A DNA stretch of 64,000 nt from Synechococcus sp. LA31 (GCF_018502385.1 NZ_CP075523.1:2232001-2296000), one strand, 5' to 3'. Counted from the first letter of the stretch, positions 15,726 through 24,243 are shown. Numbers and translations are program-made. Notes: generated by a model not told the origin, from the sequence alone.

Positions 15726-17981
15726 ATGGCCCTCTCCTCAACCGGCAGTGTGCGCAGCCAATGCCCCTACTGCGGTGTGGGCTGCGGGCTTGAGCTGATG
15801 CCTCCCGCCCAGCCGGGGCAGGCGGTGAAGCGTGATGCGGAGGGCAACCCAGTGTGGACCGCCCGCGGCGATCGCCAGCATCCCTCCAGCCAGGGGCAGG
15901 TGTGCATCAAGGGGGCCACGGTGGGCGACGCCCTGGCCCGTGGCCGCTTGAGCGAGCCGTTGTATCGCTCAAGCCTGGATCAGGATTTCCAGCCGATCAG
16001 CTGGGATCAGGCCTTTGACCTGCTGGAAGGGCGGATTCGCAGCACCCTGGCCGCGAAAGGCCCCCAGGCCATCGCCATGTATGGCTCAGGCCAGTTCCAC
16101 ACCGAGGACTATTACCTGGCCCAGAAGCTGCTGAAGGGAGCCCTGGGCAGCAACAACTTTGATGCCAACTCCAGGTTGTGCATGAGTTCAGCGGTGGCTG
16201 GCTACACGCGCAGCCTTGGCTCCGATGGCCCGCCCTGTTGCTACGAAGACCTCGATCACTGCAGCGTTGCTTTTCTGATCGGCACCAACACGGCCGAGTG
16301 CCATCCCGTGCTGTTTCAGCGGCTGCTCAAGCGCAAGAAACGCACGCCGAAAGACGTGACTGTGGTGGTGGTGGATCCCCGCGCCACCGACACCACCAAG
16401 GCTGCAGACCTTCACCTCGCCATTAAGCCCGGCAGCGATCTTGCGCTGCTGCACGGCATTGCCCATCTGGTGATCGCGGCTGGTGGTTTGGATGCTGATT
16501 TCATCGAAGAGGCCACCGAAGGGCTCGCAGACTTCGCGCAACTGGTGGCCTCAGCTACGCCCGAGCGAACGGCTGAACTCTGCGGGATCAGTGAGCAGCA
16601 GCTGCGGGATGTGGCGGCGCTCTGGGCGCGGAACGACCGGATCCTCAGCCTCTGGTCGATGGGGGTGAACCAGCGGCGCGAGGGCACGGCTGTGGTGTGC
16701 GGATTGATCAATCTGCACCTGCTCACCGGCCAGATCGGTAAACCGGGAGCTGGCCCCTTCTCCCTGACGGGTCAGCCCAATGCCATGGGCGGGCGTGAGG
16801 CTGGCGGCCTTGCCCACCTGCTGCCGGGATACCGGCTCGTGGCCAATGCCGAGCACCGTGCCGAGCTGGAGGCGGCCTGGCGCTTGGAGCCGGGATCGAT
16901 CGCGGCATCGCCGGGGCTTGCTGCCTGGCAGCAGGTGGAGGCGATGGAGCGCGGTGAGCTGGATCTTTGGTGGGTGGTCGCGACCAACCCGCTGGTGAGC
17001 ATGCCCAACCTCGAGCGGGTGAAGGCGGCGATGGCTCGCTGCCCACTGGTGGTGGTGAGCGACGCCTACGCCGACACCGAAACGGCCCACTACGCCCACT
17101 TGCTGCTGCCCGCCAGCCAATGGAGCGAGAAAGCCGGGTCGATGACCAATTCCGAGCGGCGCGTCACCTACTGCCCGGCCTATCGCCCGCGCCACGGCCA
17201 AAGCCGCCCCGATTGGGAGGTGTTTGCGGAGCTGGGCCGGCGTCTCGGCTACGAGCAGCAGTTCACCTACAACTCCTCGGCGGAGGTGTACGCCGAGTTT
17301 GCGGCGCTCACGACGGGGCGGGTGTGTGATGTCTCCGGTTTGAGCCATGCGCTGCTGGATCAGGAGGGTCCGCAGCAGTGGCCGTTCCCCCAAGGCTCGA
17401 TCGCCAGCAGCGATTCCAAACGCCTCTACGCCAATGGCTGCTTCCCCACACCATCGGGTCGGGCCCGGTTTGTGGCGGATCCGGTGCTGGGCCTGGCGGA
17501 GCCTCCCTGTGCCGTCTATCCCCTGGTGCTCACGGTGGGCCGCTATCTGGGGCAGTGGCACACGATGACGCGCACGGCCAAGGTGGATCGCTTGCAAACC
17601 ATGCATCCCGAGCCACTGCTCGAGATTCACCCCAACGATGCCAAGCGCTTCGGTGTTGTGGATGGGGAGCTGGCGGCCGTGAGCTCCAGGCGTGGCAGTG
17701 TCACCGCCAAAGTGCAGGTGAGCGACCGCATTCGCCCCGGTTCAGTTTTCCTGCCGATGCACTGGGGATTCAGCCAGGATCAGGCCTGTGAGGCCAACGT
17801 GTTGATGCACGATCAGGCCTGCCCGATCTCCAAGCAGCCCGAACTGAAGGCAACGGCCGTGGTGGTGGCCCCTGCCGTGTCGGTGGTGAAGCCGCTGGAG
17901 CAGAGCGAAGGGCGCTTGCAGCGTCTGCGGCGCCTGTTCCTTCAGGCGAGCACTTCGGAGAAAGCGGCCTCCAGGTTGTGA
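15726..17981 (+). CDS. narB: Ferredoxin-nitrate reductase NarB
   Basis: Reduces nitrate to nitrite with ferredoxin electrons; bis-MGD molybdenum enzyme with one 4Fe-4S cluster. 751 residues from ATG 15726. N-terminal cluster ligands are CPYCGVGC and the later GQVCIKG Cys. Molybdopterin-binding blocks include ANSRLCMSSAVAGY, LIGTNTAECHPV, GPFSLTGQPNAMGGREAGG and the C-terminal TVGRYLGQWHTMTRTAKV. No FAD or cytochrome domain, as expected for the cyanobacterial assimilatory type. It follows nrtP; its last 40 bases overlap narM on the other strand. Confidence 0.96.
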   Translation: MALSSTGSVRSQCPYCGVGCGLELMPPAQPGQAVKRDAEGNPVWTARGDRQHPSSQGQVCIKGATVGDALARGRLSEPLYRSSLDQDFQPISWDQAFDLLEGRIRSTLAAKGPQAIAMYGSGQFHTEDYYLAQKLLKGALGSNNFDANSRLCMSSAVAGYTRSLGSDGPPCCYEDLDHCSVAFLIGTNTAECHPVLFQRLLKRKKRTPKDVTVVVVDPRATDTTKAADLHLAIKPGSDLALLHGIAHLVIAAGGLDADFIEEATEGLADFAQLVASATPERTAELCGISEQQLRDVAALWARNDRILSLWSMGVNQRREGTAVVCGLINLHLLTGQIGKPGAGPFSLTGQPNAMGGREAGGLAHLLPGYRLVANAEHRAELEAAWRLEPGSIAASPGLAAWQQVEAMERGELDLWWVVATNPLVSMPNLERVKAAMARCPLVVVSDAYADTETAHYAHLLLPASQWSEKAGSMTNSERRVTYCPAYRPRHGQSRPDWEVFAELGRRLGYEQQFTYNSSAEVYAEFAALTTGRVCDVSGLSHALLDQEGPQQWPFPQGSIASSDSKRLYANGCFPTPSGRARFVADPVLGLAEPPCAVYPLVLTVGRYLGQWHTMTRTAKVDRLQTMHPEPLLEIHPNDAKRFGVVDGELAAVSSRRGSVTAKVQVSDRIRPGSVFLPMHWGFSQDQACEANVLMHDQACPISKQPELKATAVVVAPAVSVVKPLEQSEGRLQRLRRLFLQASTSEKAASRL

Positions 17982-18406
17982 TGATCGTGGCCAGTCCGGG
18001 CCAGTTTGCAGAGGGCGAAGCGCTCCAGTTCATTGAGCTCTTGCCACTGCTCAACGCCGAGGGCGATGCCGCGTTCGCTGGCGGCGGCCACCACGTGTTC
18101 GGCCACGCTCGAGCCGAGTTGCCAGGCTTCGCTGCAAGCGGGCGGTAGGGGTTTGGCTTCCCCGTCGGCCATCGATCGGGTCAGGCTGCGGCAGTGCTCG
18201 GCCATGTCAGCGAGGGCTGCTGGTTGATCGTCCCAATCCACCAATTCCTGCCGCTGCGCCTGGCTCATGGCCAGCCAGTGGTTCAGCTTCAGCTTGAGGC
18301 CGATCAGATCCAACTTGCGGCGCACGCAGAGCGGAATGCAGCGCCAATTGCCCACAAAGTCTTGTTCGAAGTCGAAGCAGTGGTTGGCTGTTGGATTTGG
18401 TGTCAT
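17942..18406 (-). CDS. narM: Nitrate reductase-associated protein NarM
   Basis: 154 residues matching NarM, a cyanobacterial protein required for nitrate reductase activity in Synechococcus elongatus, presumed to help NarB maturation. The diagnostic N-terminal stretch FEQDFVGNWRCIPLCVRRKLDLIGLKLKL is clear. The remainder is helical and acidic, without membrane segments. Its gene is convergent with narB and overlaps the narB 3' end by 40 bases, an antisense arrangement that could let the two transcripts interfere. ATG 18406 gives the family N-terminus. Confidence 0.88.
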   Translation of the reverse strand: MTPNPTANHCFDFEQDFVGNWRCIPLCVRRKLDLIGLKLKLNHWLAMSQAQRQELVDWDDQPAALADMAEHCRSLTRSMADGEAKPLPPACSEAWQLGSSVAEHVVAAASERGIALGVEQWQELNELERFALCKLARTGHDHHNLEAAFSEVLA

Positions 18407-18464
18407 CGGTTGCCGCGCGGAAAGCTCACTCCCACGACGATGCCTCCATTCAAGTGATCAAGCG

Positions 18465-18623
18465 ATGCGCTTTGCGATTGCCCTGGGAATGAGCCTTGGG
18501 GTTTGCCATGGCTGGATCACATCGGATCAGCGTCAGTTGACTCTTTCCAGCTGGGGTGTTAGCGCTGCCTCTGCAACGTTTCTCGCGCCGGCTGCTGGCA
18601 CGGGCTGGGCTGAGTCTCCATAG
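18465..18623 (+). CDS. Possible 52-residue exported peptide
   Basis: Tentative. ATG 18465 opens a 52-codon frame starting MRFAIALGMSLGVCHGW, a short hydrophobic start that could be a signal sequence, then a small Ser/Ala-rich tail ending GTGWAESP. No ribosome-binding site is obvious and no family is recognised. It sits between divergent narM and a small membrane protein gene. It may be non-coding. Confidence 0.2.
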   Translation: MRFAIALGMSLGVCHGWITSDQRQLTLSSWGVSAASATFLAPAAGTGWAESP

Positions 18624-18647
18624 TGACCGCAGTGATGCTTCGGTCTG

Positions 18648-18857
18648 ATGGCCCTTCGTTCCTCAGCAGTTTCCACTGAGCGCAGCCCCATCACGGTGGC
18701 TGCTGGCTTTGTCGGCGCTTTTGTGGTCGCCTCCCTGGCGGTTCAGCTGGTGCGCAGCATGCAAACAGCGCAAACCGTTGCACCGGCTCAGGCCAGCGCC
18801 GTGCAGCCCGTGGTGGCCCATCAAGCCACCCTCTGGCAAGACCTCGGCAGCCGCTGA
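18648..18857 (+). CDS. Small single-pass membrane protein, unknown
   Basis: 69 residues: a polar start MALRSSAVSTERSP, one hydrophobic helix of about 20 residues (ITVAAGFVGAFVVASLAVQLV), then a polar, Ala/Gln-rich tail ending TLWQDLGSR. The topology suggests a small inner- or thylakoid-membrane protein. No homologue is recognised. Convergent with the TrpD2-like gene, with 2 bp between stops. Confidence 0.55.
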   Translation: MALRSSAVSTERSPITVAAGFVGAFVVASLAVQLVRSMQTAQTVAPAQASAVQPVVAHQATLWQDLGSR

Positions 18858-18859
18858 GT

Positions 18860-19945
18860 TCAGGCCTTAGGGCCTGCGTGTTCCCGGAGCTGCTGCAGGC
18901 GTTGCAAGACGGCGCCGCTCTGCAACAGCTCCCGCGCATGATCAAGACCGCTGGCCTGATCAGGGTCGAGGCCGGCTTGCCAGAGATAGGTGCCGGCATT
19001 CCAGAGCAGGGGATTCGCTAGCTCACCCTGACCGCCGAGTGCGGCCATCGCCTGGGATCCCCAGGTTTCGATCCCTTCCCAGAGGGGATCGTGGCCGAAG
19101 CAGCCATGGTCGCGCGGATGCAAGATTTGGCGCCCATCGCCACCGCTGCTGGGCCGGCCGGTGACGCACGCCCGGCTGATGGGGAGATCGGTGCTGCCTT
19201 CCAGGCCTTTCACGGTGAGCACGTTGGTTTCGCCCGCCAGCTCCAGGGCTTGCCACGCTCTCGCTTCGGTCGGCGGATGCACAAATCCGCTCACCAGTAG
19301 GTGATCACCGTGGTGGGCCGTCCACATCAGTTCCAGGCTGGCCACCGGTGGCCGCTTGCCCAGATCTTCCCGGTAGCTGATCAGGGTTTCTGCGGCGGGG
19401 AAGTGGTCGGGCTGATGCACCAGAGCCAGCTGCAGCTGATCCAGTTGCTGCTGCACCCAGCTCAGGCTGCGGCCCCCGAGTGAAACCCCCAGTGCCTCAA
19501 ACAGCTCGACGGCGGTGACGCCGTATTTCACCGGCATGCGCCCCGCTCCCTGCAGCACCACGGGCAGCCCGGCTGAGGCCAGCACCAGAGCGGTGAGCGG
19601 GTAGATCGGTGCGGTGCGGGTGCGCCCATCGAAGGGCATCCCGAAACTGATGGCTGGTTGGCTGGTGCGCAGCTGGGGGCCGCGGCGCCTGTACACATCC
19701 AGCATCCCGGTGAGCTCTTGGGGCTCGGGCCGGCGGATGCGGTGGGCGATGAGGAAGGCACCGATCTGGGCAGGGCTGGCACCCCCATCCAGAATCAGCT
19801 CCATCGCATCAGCGGCCTCGTCGCGGCTCAGGCCGCTGCTGGTGTGCTCGCCGCTGCCGATTTTGCGCAGATAGGTTTTGAAGCGTTCCTTGCTGGCGGC
19901 GCTGCACGAACGTTCTGGGGCAGTGGCAGGGGCAGCGAGCGTCAA
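18860..19945 (-). CDS. Anthranilate phosphoribosyltransferase-like protein (TrpD2/YbiB type)
   Basis: Glycosyltransferase family 3 fold. Visible: RFKTYLRKIGSGEHTSSGLSRDEAADAM (N-terminal helical domain), GAFLIAHRIRRPEPQELTGMLD, and FDGRTRTAPIYPLTALVLASAGLPVVLQGAGRMPVKYG. TrpD's GTGGD pyrophosphate loop is replaced by FDGRTRT, so it is a TrpD2 rather than tryptophan enzyme; E. coli YbiB binds nucleic acid. An ATG at 20035 gives 391 residues, but an NtcA-type promoter (20019 to 19978) lies inside that extension, so TTG 19945 is preferred. Divergent from cynS. Confidence 0.82.
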   Translation of the reverse strand: MTLAAPATAPERSCSAASKERFKTYLRKIGSGEHTSSGLSRDEAADAMELILDGGASPAQIGAFLIAHRIRRPEPQELTGMLDVYRRRGPQLRTSQPAISFGMPFDGRTRTAPIYPLTALVLASAGLPVVLQGAGRMPVKYGVTAVELFEALGVSLGGRSLSWVQQQLDQLQLALVHQPDHFPAAETLISYREDLGKRPPVASLELMWTAHHGDHLLVSGFVHPPTEARAWQALELAGETNVLTVKGLEGSTDLPISRACVTGRPSSGGDGRQILHPRDHGCFGHDPLWEGIETWGSQAMAALGGQGELANPLLWNAGTYLWQAGLDPDQASGLDHARELLQSGAVLQRLQQLREHAGPKA

Positions 19946-19977
19946 GCGGGTTTCGCTAAAGCTGGGTCTCAACTGCG

Positions 19978-20019
19978 ATTCTGCGCGCCGGTGGGGCCGC
20001 TTCTGGTAGCGACCGCTAC
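19978..20019 (-). promoter_or_regulatory. Palindromic NtcA box with promoter, TrpD2-like gene / cynS
   Basis: GTAGCGGTCGCTAC at 20006-20019 is a perfect GTA-N8-TAC, and its flanks extend it to GGTAGC-N4-GCTACC, a perfect inverted repeat. On the minus strand, exactly 22 bases later, is CAGAAT (19983 to 19978), four of six to TATAAT. This predicts NtcA activation of the TrpD2-like gene with transcription from about 19971. The same palindrome is 130 bp upstream of cynS and might serve both directions, though I see no equally good -10 on that side. Confidence 0.5.
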
Positions 20020-20148
20020 CGGACTGCGGCGGCATTCGGTTGCAACGGCTGCATTGTTGAAGCCTCGGATCGGGCGATTCTTGAACCCGGAACGGCGCTT
20101 CTTTTCTGAGCGTTCCGTTGCTGTTTTGCCGCGAATGCGGCTTTTGGT

Positions 20149-20631
20149 ATGACTGTTACCCCCGCTGCAATGCCCTCCCTTGCGGCTCCCTCTCAGGCCA
20201 CAATCACGGCGACGCTTATGGCGGCCAAGAAGGCCAAAGGTTTGAGCTTCGCTGATCTAGAGGCGGCACTGGGTCGCGATGAAGTGTGGATCGCTTCTTT
20301 GTTCTACGGCCAGTCCACGGCGTCGGCTGAAGAGGCCAGCAAGTTGGCTGAACTCCTGAGCCTTGATCCGGCGATCACCGAAGCGCTGCAGGCCTATCCC
20401 ACCAAGGGTGGTCTTGATCCTGTGATCCCTACAGATCCCCTGATCTACCGCTTCTACGAGATTATGCAGGTGTATGGCATGCCGCTCAAAGATGTAATTC
20501 AGGAGAAGTTCGGAGACGGCATCATGAGTGCGATTGATTTCACCCTCGATGTCGACAAAGTGGCTGATCCTGCTGGGGATCGTGTCAAAGTGACGATGTG
20601 CGGCAAGTTTCTGCCCTACAAAAAGTGGTGA
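20149..20631 (+). CDS. cynS: Cyanate hydratase (cyanase)
   Basis: Breaks down cyanate with bicarbonate to ammonia and carbon dioxide, supplying nitrogen and detoxifying cyanate. 160 residues, with N-terminal helix-turn-helix-like domain ([31 protein letters not shown]) and the catalytic C-terminal domain. The active-site Arg, Glu and Ser lie in [34 protein letters not shown], and the protein ends GKFLPYKKW, all family hallmarks. The start could be ATG 20149 or the Met eight codons on. A strong terminator follows. It lies within the nitrate cluster, as in many picocyanobacteria. Confidence 0.97.
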   Translation: MTVTPAAMPSLAAPSQATITATLMAAKKAKGLSFADLEAALGRDEVWIASLFYGQSTASAEEASKLAELLSLDPAITEALQAYPTKGGLDPVIPTDPLIYRFYEIMQVYGMPLKDVIQEKFGDGIMSAIDFTLDVDKVADPAGDRVKVTMCGKFLPYKKW

Positions 20632-20648
20632 AGTAATCCTTCACCTAG

Positions 20649-20673
20649 AAAGCCCGCTCCGGCGGGCTTTTTT
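20649..20673 (+). terminator. Intrinsic terminator after cynS
   Basis: AAAGCCCGC (20649-20657), loop TCCG, GCGGGCTTT (20662-20670), then more T. A perfect 9-bp GC-rich stem with a T-run beginning 18 bp after the cynS stop. The A-tract before it makes it bidirectional, so it could also end the leftward HEAT-repeat transcript that finishes at 20688. Confidence 0.92.
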
Positions 20674-20687
20674 GATGTCTTACTGAA

Positions 20688-21485
20688 TCAGAGCGTCAGA
20701 TTCTGCTCGCGCAGCTGTTGCTCCAGCCAGGTGCGATGACGCACCTGCGCCTGGAGTTGTCGCCGGATGCAGTGTTCCAGCGGTGTGTGCTCCAGCTGTC
20801 TCAAGCGTGCAATCAGCAGGCGGCAGCTGTCGTGGCTGCTGATGCAGCCCAAGGCTTGGATGGCTGTTTCTGCCACGCCGGGCAGCTGGTCGGCATCGAT
20901 GCAGGAATCCAGAACGGCCAGAACTTCGGGTTCTTGGCGGCGTTGAAGGAGCCTCAACGTGGCAATCACCACCTCAGCGCGCAGATCGCTCAGGAGGGGT
21001 TGGGTCAGCGTAAGGAACGCATCGGTGCTCAGGCTGCGGCTGCGGAAGGTGAGCAGGGCTAAGCCCGCCAGTCGCTCGGCTTGAGCGGGCGCGGTGAGGG
21101 CCGATTCAATGATGGCCAGATCAATCTCCTGGCCCCAGCAGGCCAGCGCTTCAAGCACGGCTGGGCGCAGGGGTCCTGCTGGGTCCAGCCACTGCAGCAA
21201 TTGATCCTTCGCTTGTGGGTGATGGCAGATGCCCAGGGCGCGGATCAGCGGAAGGCTGCACCCTCCATCGCAGCAGAGGTCCAAGATCAACGCAATCGCC
21301 CCAGGGCCGGCCATCCCCAGCCGCTCGCCAACAGCGAGGGCCAGATCAGGCTCGGCGATCCGGGGCAAGAGTTCAGCCAGTTCTTCTGGGCTGAGGGGTT
21401 GCCGCCGCCATCGACCCAGCCGGGCAGCGAGGTCTGCGTGCTCCTCAGCAGAGAGCACGCGTTTGGCAGCGGCAGTGGAGGGCAT
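20688..21485 (-). CDS. HEAT-repeat protein linked to nitrite genes
   Basis: 265-residue protein made of helical pairs typical of HEAT/PBS-lyase repeats: repeated patterns such as PAVLEALACWGQEIDLAIIESAL, ERLAGLALLTF, EVVIATLRLLQRRQEPEVLAVLDSC and VAETAIQALGCISSHDSCRLLIARL. Such scaffolds bind proteins; in cyanobacteria related folds serve in phycobilisome lyases and NblB. No catalytic motif is seen. It is 3 bp downstream of focA in the same direction, suggesting an operon nirA to focA to this gene and a role in nitrite transport or reductase control. Function is not known. Confidence 0.72.
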   Translation of the reverse strand: MPSTAAAKRVLSAEEHADLAARLGRWRRQPLSPEELAELLPRIAEPDLALAVGERLGMAGPGAIALILDLCCDGGCSLPLIRALGICHHPQAKDQLLQWLDPAGPLRPAVLEALACWGQEIDLAIIESALTAPAQAERLAGLALLTFRSRSLSTDAFLTLTQPLLSDLRAEVVIATLRLLQRRQEPEVLAVLDSCIDADQLPGVAETAIQALGCISSHDSCRLLIARLRQLEHTPLEHCIRRQLQAQVRHRTWLEQQLREQNLTL

Positions 21486-21488
21486 GGA

Positions 21489-22400
21489 TCAGCGGGCGCC
21501 CAGTTCGGCGGCGAGCTCACGCTCGAGCTTCTCATCGTGCTCCTTGGGCAGCACGTTGCTGATCTTGGTGCGGTGGGTGCTGTAGAAGAGCATCCCGATG
21601 AACACCATCCCGCCCACGATGTTGCCGGCGGTGACCGGAATGAAGTTCCACACAATCACCTTGCTGAAGGGCACCCCGGAACCCAGCAGGGGACCGGCGG
21701 TGTGCAGGAACTGGTTCACCACGATGTGCTCCATGCCCATCGTTTGGAAAGCAGTGATGGGAAGCCAGCAGGCCAGAAGTTTGCCGGGCACGCTCTTGCT
21801 CACCAGAGCCATGGTCACGCCCAGGCAAACCAGCCAGTTCGCCACTACGCCACGCAGGAAGGCCAGGAAGAAACCTGTGCTGCCGAGGGCTTCGTATTTG
21901 GTCACCACGTTCAGCTTGTTGAGCTTGATGATCGTGGCTGCCACCACCTGCCAGCCTTTGCCGCCATCGGCAGCAGCCAGAGGCTCAACGGTGCCGGCGC
22001 TAGTGAGGCTGGCCCACATGATTAGGGCGACAACGGCTGTGCCGATGAAGTTGCCGATCCACACCCAGATCCAGTTGCGGAAGGTGGCACTCCAGCTGCT
22101 CTTGCCTGCCCAAACGCTCATGGGCAACAACGCAAAGTTGCCCGTGACCAACTCCATGCCGAAGAGCACGATGCTGGCGAAGCCGAAGGGAAACAGCAAC
22201 GATCCCAGGAAGGGCATGCCCGACTGTGCGGCCACAGTGAGAGCGAGGATCACGGCCAAGCCCAAGATTGCGCCGGAGTAGAAACCGCGGATCAGCAGGT
22301 TCTTCACGCTGACCGTGGCTTTTTTGCCTCCGGCGGCAATCATGCCGTCGACAAGTTCATTGGGTAGGACGTAGTCCATCTGTGAGGCTGTTGCACTCAT
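21489..22400 (-). CDS. focA: Formate/nitrite transporter (FocA/NirC family)
   Basis: 303-residue channel-type membrane protein with six hydrophobic segments. Family signatures: GMELVTGNFALLPM (omega-loop region of helix 2), NWIWVWIGNFIGT (helix 3), RGVVANWLVCLGV (helix 4) and HIVVNQF-x-IPVTAGNIVGGMVF (conserved His and helix 6). Placement directly downstream of nirA and a small peptide gene makes nitrite the likely substrate, either uptake or control of nitrite release; formate is the other family substrate. The C-terminal tail is polar and long. Confidence 0.9.
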   Translation of the reverse strand: MSATASQMDYVLPNELVDGMIAAGGKKATVSVKNLLIRGFYSGAILGLAVILALTVAAQSGMPFLGSLLFPFGFASIVLFGMELVTGNFALLPMSVWAGKSSWSATFRNWIWVWIGNFIGTAVVALIMWASLTSAGTVEPLAAADGGKGWQVVAATIIKLNKLNVVTKYEALGSTGFFLAFLRGVVANWLVCLGVTMALVSKSVPGKLLACWLPITAFQTMGMEHIVVNQFLHTAGPLLGSGVPFSKVIVWNFIPVTAGNIVGGMVFIGMLFYSTHRTKISNVLPKEHDEKLERELAAELGAR

Positions 22401-22446
22401 GGGTTGCGTTGCGCTGGTTTGGGTTAACTGGAATGAACGGCTGAAT

Positions 22447-22581
22447 TCAGCCGCTGATGCGGTTCATCAGGCGTGAGAAGAGATCGCGGCTGTTGCGGCT
22501 GATCGGGGGAGTGTCCTGGCCGCTGCTGCTGAGCCAGTTCACAAAGCGAGAGAAGAGATCGCGTTGGTTGGAGGAAGGCAT
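22447..22581 (-). CDS. 44-residue peptide with internal duplication, between nirA and focA
   Basis: Not recognised. The peptide starts MPSSNQ and contains two copies of an RDLFSR block: RDLFSRFVNWLS and RDLFSRLMNRIS, separated by a Gly/Pro-rich linker. At DNA level 17 of 18 bases of the block are the same (both begin CGCGATCTCTTCTC), so it arose by duplication. Each block could form a short amphipathic helix. It is read in the same direction as nirA (87 bp downstream of its stop) and focA (46 bp upstream of its start). I infer a small regulator or adaptor of nitrite reduction or transport. No strong ribosome-binding site is visible. Confidence 0.6.
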   Translation of the reverse strand: MPSSNQRDLFSRFVNWLSSSGQDTPPISRNSRDLFSRLMNRISG

Positions 22582-22668
22582 GGCGTGTGGAGGATGGGGG
22601 TGCGGCAGGCAAGGGAGCCGGGCTTCAAAAGAGCAGCGCCGCGGCCGTGATCTGCGCACCAGGACCGA

Positions 22669-24243
22669 TCAGTGCTGGCGCGGCTTGGCGCCGAACTGCT
22701 CGATCAGCAGCTCCTTGAGCACCTGTTTCACCTCGCTGGCGGGTACGGCTTTGCGGTGCAACTCGCCGATCTGAGGGTTGGCCCCCTGGGATCCACCGAT
22801 GGTGATGTCGTAGCCCTCGCCCATGCCGCCCTCAGGGTTGCGGGCTTTGGTGCCGGTGAGGCCAATGGCCCCCATGTAGGCCTGGCCGCAGGTGTTGGGA
22901 CAGCCGGTCCAATGGATCTTCAGCTCCTCGGGCAGCTCCAGCTCGCGGTCGAGTTCTTCGGCGGCGGCGAGGGCCTGATCCTTGGTGTTGGTGAGGGCGA
23001 AGCTGCAGTAGGTGTTGCCCGTGCAGCTCACGGTGCCGGCCGCCAAGTGGCTCGGGGCCAGGCTGAAGCGCTGCAGCAGTGGCTCGGCCTGCAAGGCAGG
23101 GATTTGCTCGGAGGCGATCCCGCTGAGGATCACGTTCTGGTCTTCGGTGAGGCGGATGTCGCCGTCGCCATAGCGTTCCGCAAGCCCCGCCAGATCCTGG
23201 AAGTCGTCGGCCTTGAGGCGACCCACCGGCACGTGCAGGCCGGCGTAGTGCAGGCCTTCCTGCTTCTGGGCATGAATGCCGTAGTGGCTGCGGGGTTCGT
23301 GATCAAACACCGAGCCCGGGTCCGGGGTGAGCGGGCCGAAGCGCTCTTCCACCATCGAACGGAAGGCGTCGAGCCCAACCTGATCGAGATACAGGCGGAA
23401 GCGGCCTTTGGGGCGCTTGTCGCGCTCGCCGTTGTCGCGCCAGATCTTGATCACCGCTCCGGTGATGGCGCAGATCTGATCGGGGCGAACCCAGGCGTTG
23501 AGGGGAATGGCGTAGGCATTCATCTGCGAGGAGAGAATGCCGCCGATCCACACCCCGAAGCCCAGTTCACCGTTGCGCTCCACCGGGTGGAACACGATGT
23601 CGTTGTGGAGCAGGAAGTTGTCGCGAGCTCCGGCAACAGCGGTGTTCCACTTGCGCGGCAGGTTGGAGAATTCCGGATTGCCGGCGCGGTTGTTGGTGAG
23701 GTAGTTCTCCAGCTCAACCGTGTAAGGCCGCGTGTCCACGATTTCGTGGGGGTCGATGCCGGCAATGGGATTGCCGGTCACGTTGCGGGGGTTGTCGAAG
23801 GCGGATTGGATGGTGGTGAGCCCCACCTCCTGCAGACGGCTCAGAATCTCGGGGAGATCCTCCAGCAGAACACCGCGCAGCTGGATGTTCTGGCGGGTGG
23901 TGATATCGGCACTGCCGTTCGTGCCGTAGCGGGCCACGATGCCGCCCACCACGCGCAGTTGTTCGGCGCTGATCGCACCATTGGGCACGCGCAGCCGCAG
24001 CATGAACAGCCCTGGCGTTTTCGGGCGCCAGAACATTCCGTACCACTTGAGCCGAAGTTGGAGGTCGGTCTCATCGACGTTTTCCCAGCCGAGCTGGGCA
24101 AACCGTTCGATCTCGCTGCCCACGAGCAGACCGTCTTTCGCGGCTTTGTTCTGCTCGATCTTGTTGAGTTTTTTGCCCTCGAGCCAAGACGCCAAGGCGC
24201 CGGGTTGAGGGGACTCGTCAGTGATGGATGGGCTAACCACCAT
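22669..24243 (-). CDS. nirA: Ferredoxin-nitrite reductase NirA
   Basis: Reduces nitrite to ammonium with six ferredoxin electrons; contains siroheme and a 4Fe-4S cluster. 524 residues. The two ligand motifs are visible: SCTGNTYCSFALTNTK (C-x5-C) and HWTGCPNTCGQ (C-x3-C). Both nitrite/sulfite-reductase ferredoxin-like half-domains are present, with GIVARYGTNGSADITTRQNIQLRG in the first. No C-terminal 2Fe-2S domain, the normal cyanobacterial form. ATG 24243 gives the expected start. Siroheme genes cbiX and cobA lie immediately upstream on the other strand. Confidence 0.97.
   Translation of the reverse strand: MVVSPSITDESPQPGALASWLEGKKLNKIEQNKAAKDGLLVGSEIERFAQLGWENVDETDLQLRLKWYGMFWRPKTPGLFMLRLRVPNGAISAEQLRVVGGIVARYGTNGSADITTRQNIQLRGVLLEDLPEILSRLQEVGLTTIQSAFDNPRNVTGNPIAGIDPHEIVDTRPYTVELENYLTNNRAGNPEFSNLPRKWNTAVAGARDNFLLHNDIVFHPVERNGELGFGVWIGGILSSQMNAYAIPLNAWVRPDQICAITGAVIKIWRDNGERDKRPKGRFRLYLDQVGLDAFRSMVEERFGPLTPDPGSVFDHEPRSHYGIHAQKQEGLHYAGLHVPVGRLKADDFQDLAGLAERYGDGDIRLTEDQNVILSGIASEQIPALQAEPLLQRFSLAPSHLAAGTVSCTGNTYCSFALTNTKDQALAAAEELDRELELPEELKIHWTGCPNTCGQAYMGAIGLTGTKARNPEGGMGEGYDITIGGSQGANPQIGELHRKAVPASEVKQVLKELLIEQFGAKPRQH

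Noticed and set aside
16551-17630. 359-codon minus-strand frame opposite narB
   Set aside because: Arg/His/Pro-rich shadow frame with no recognisable domain.
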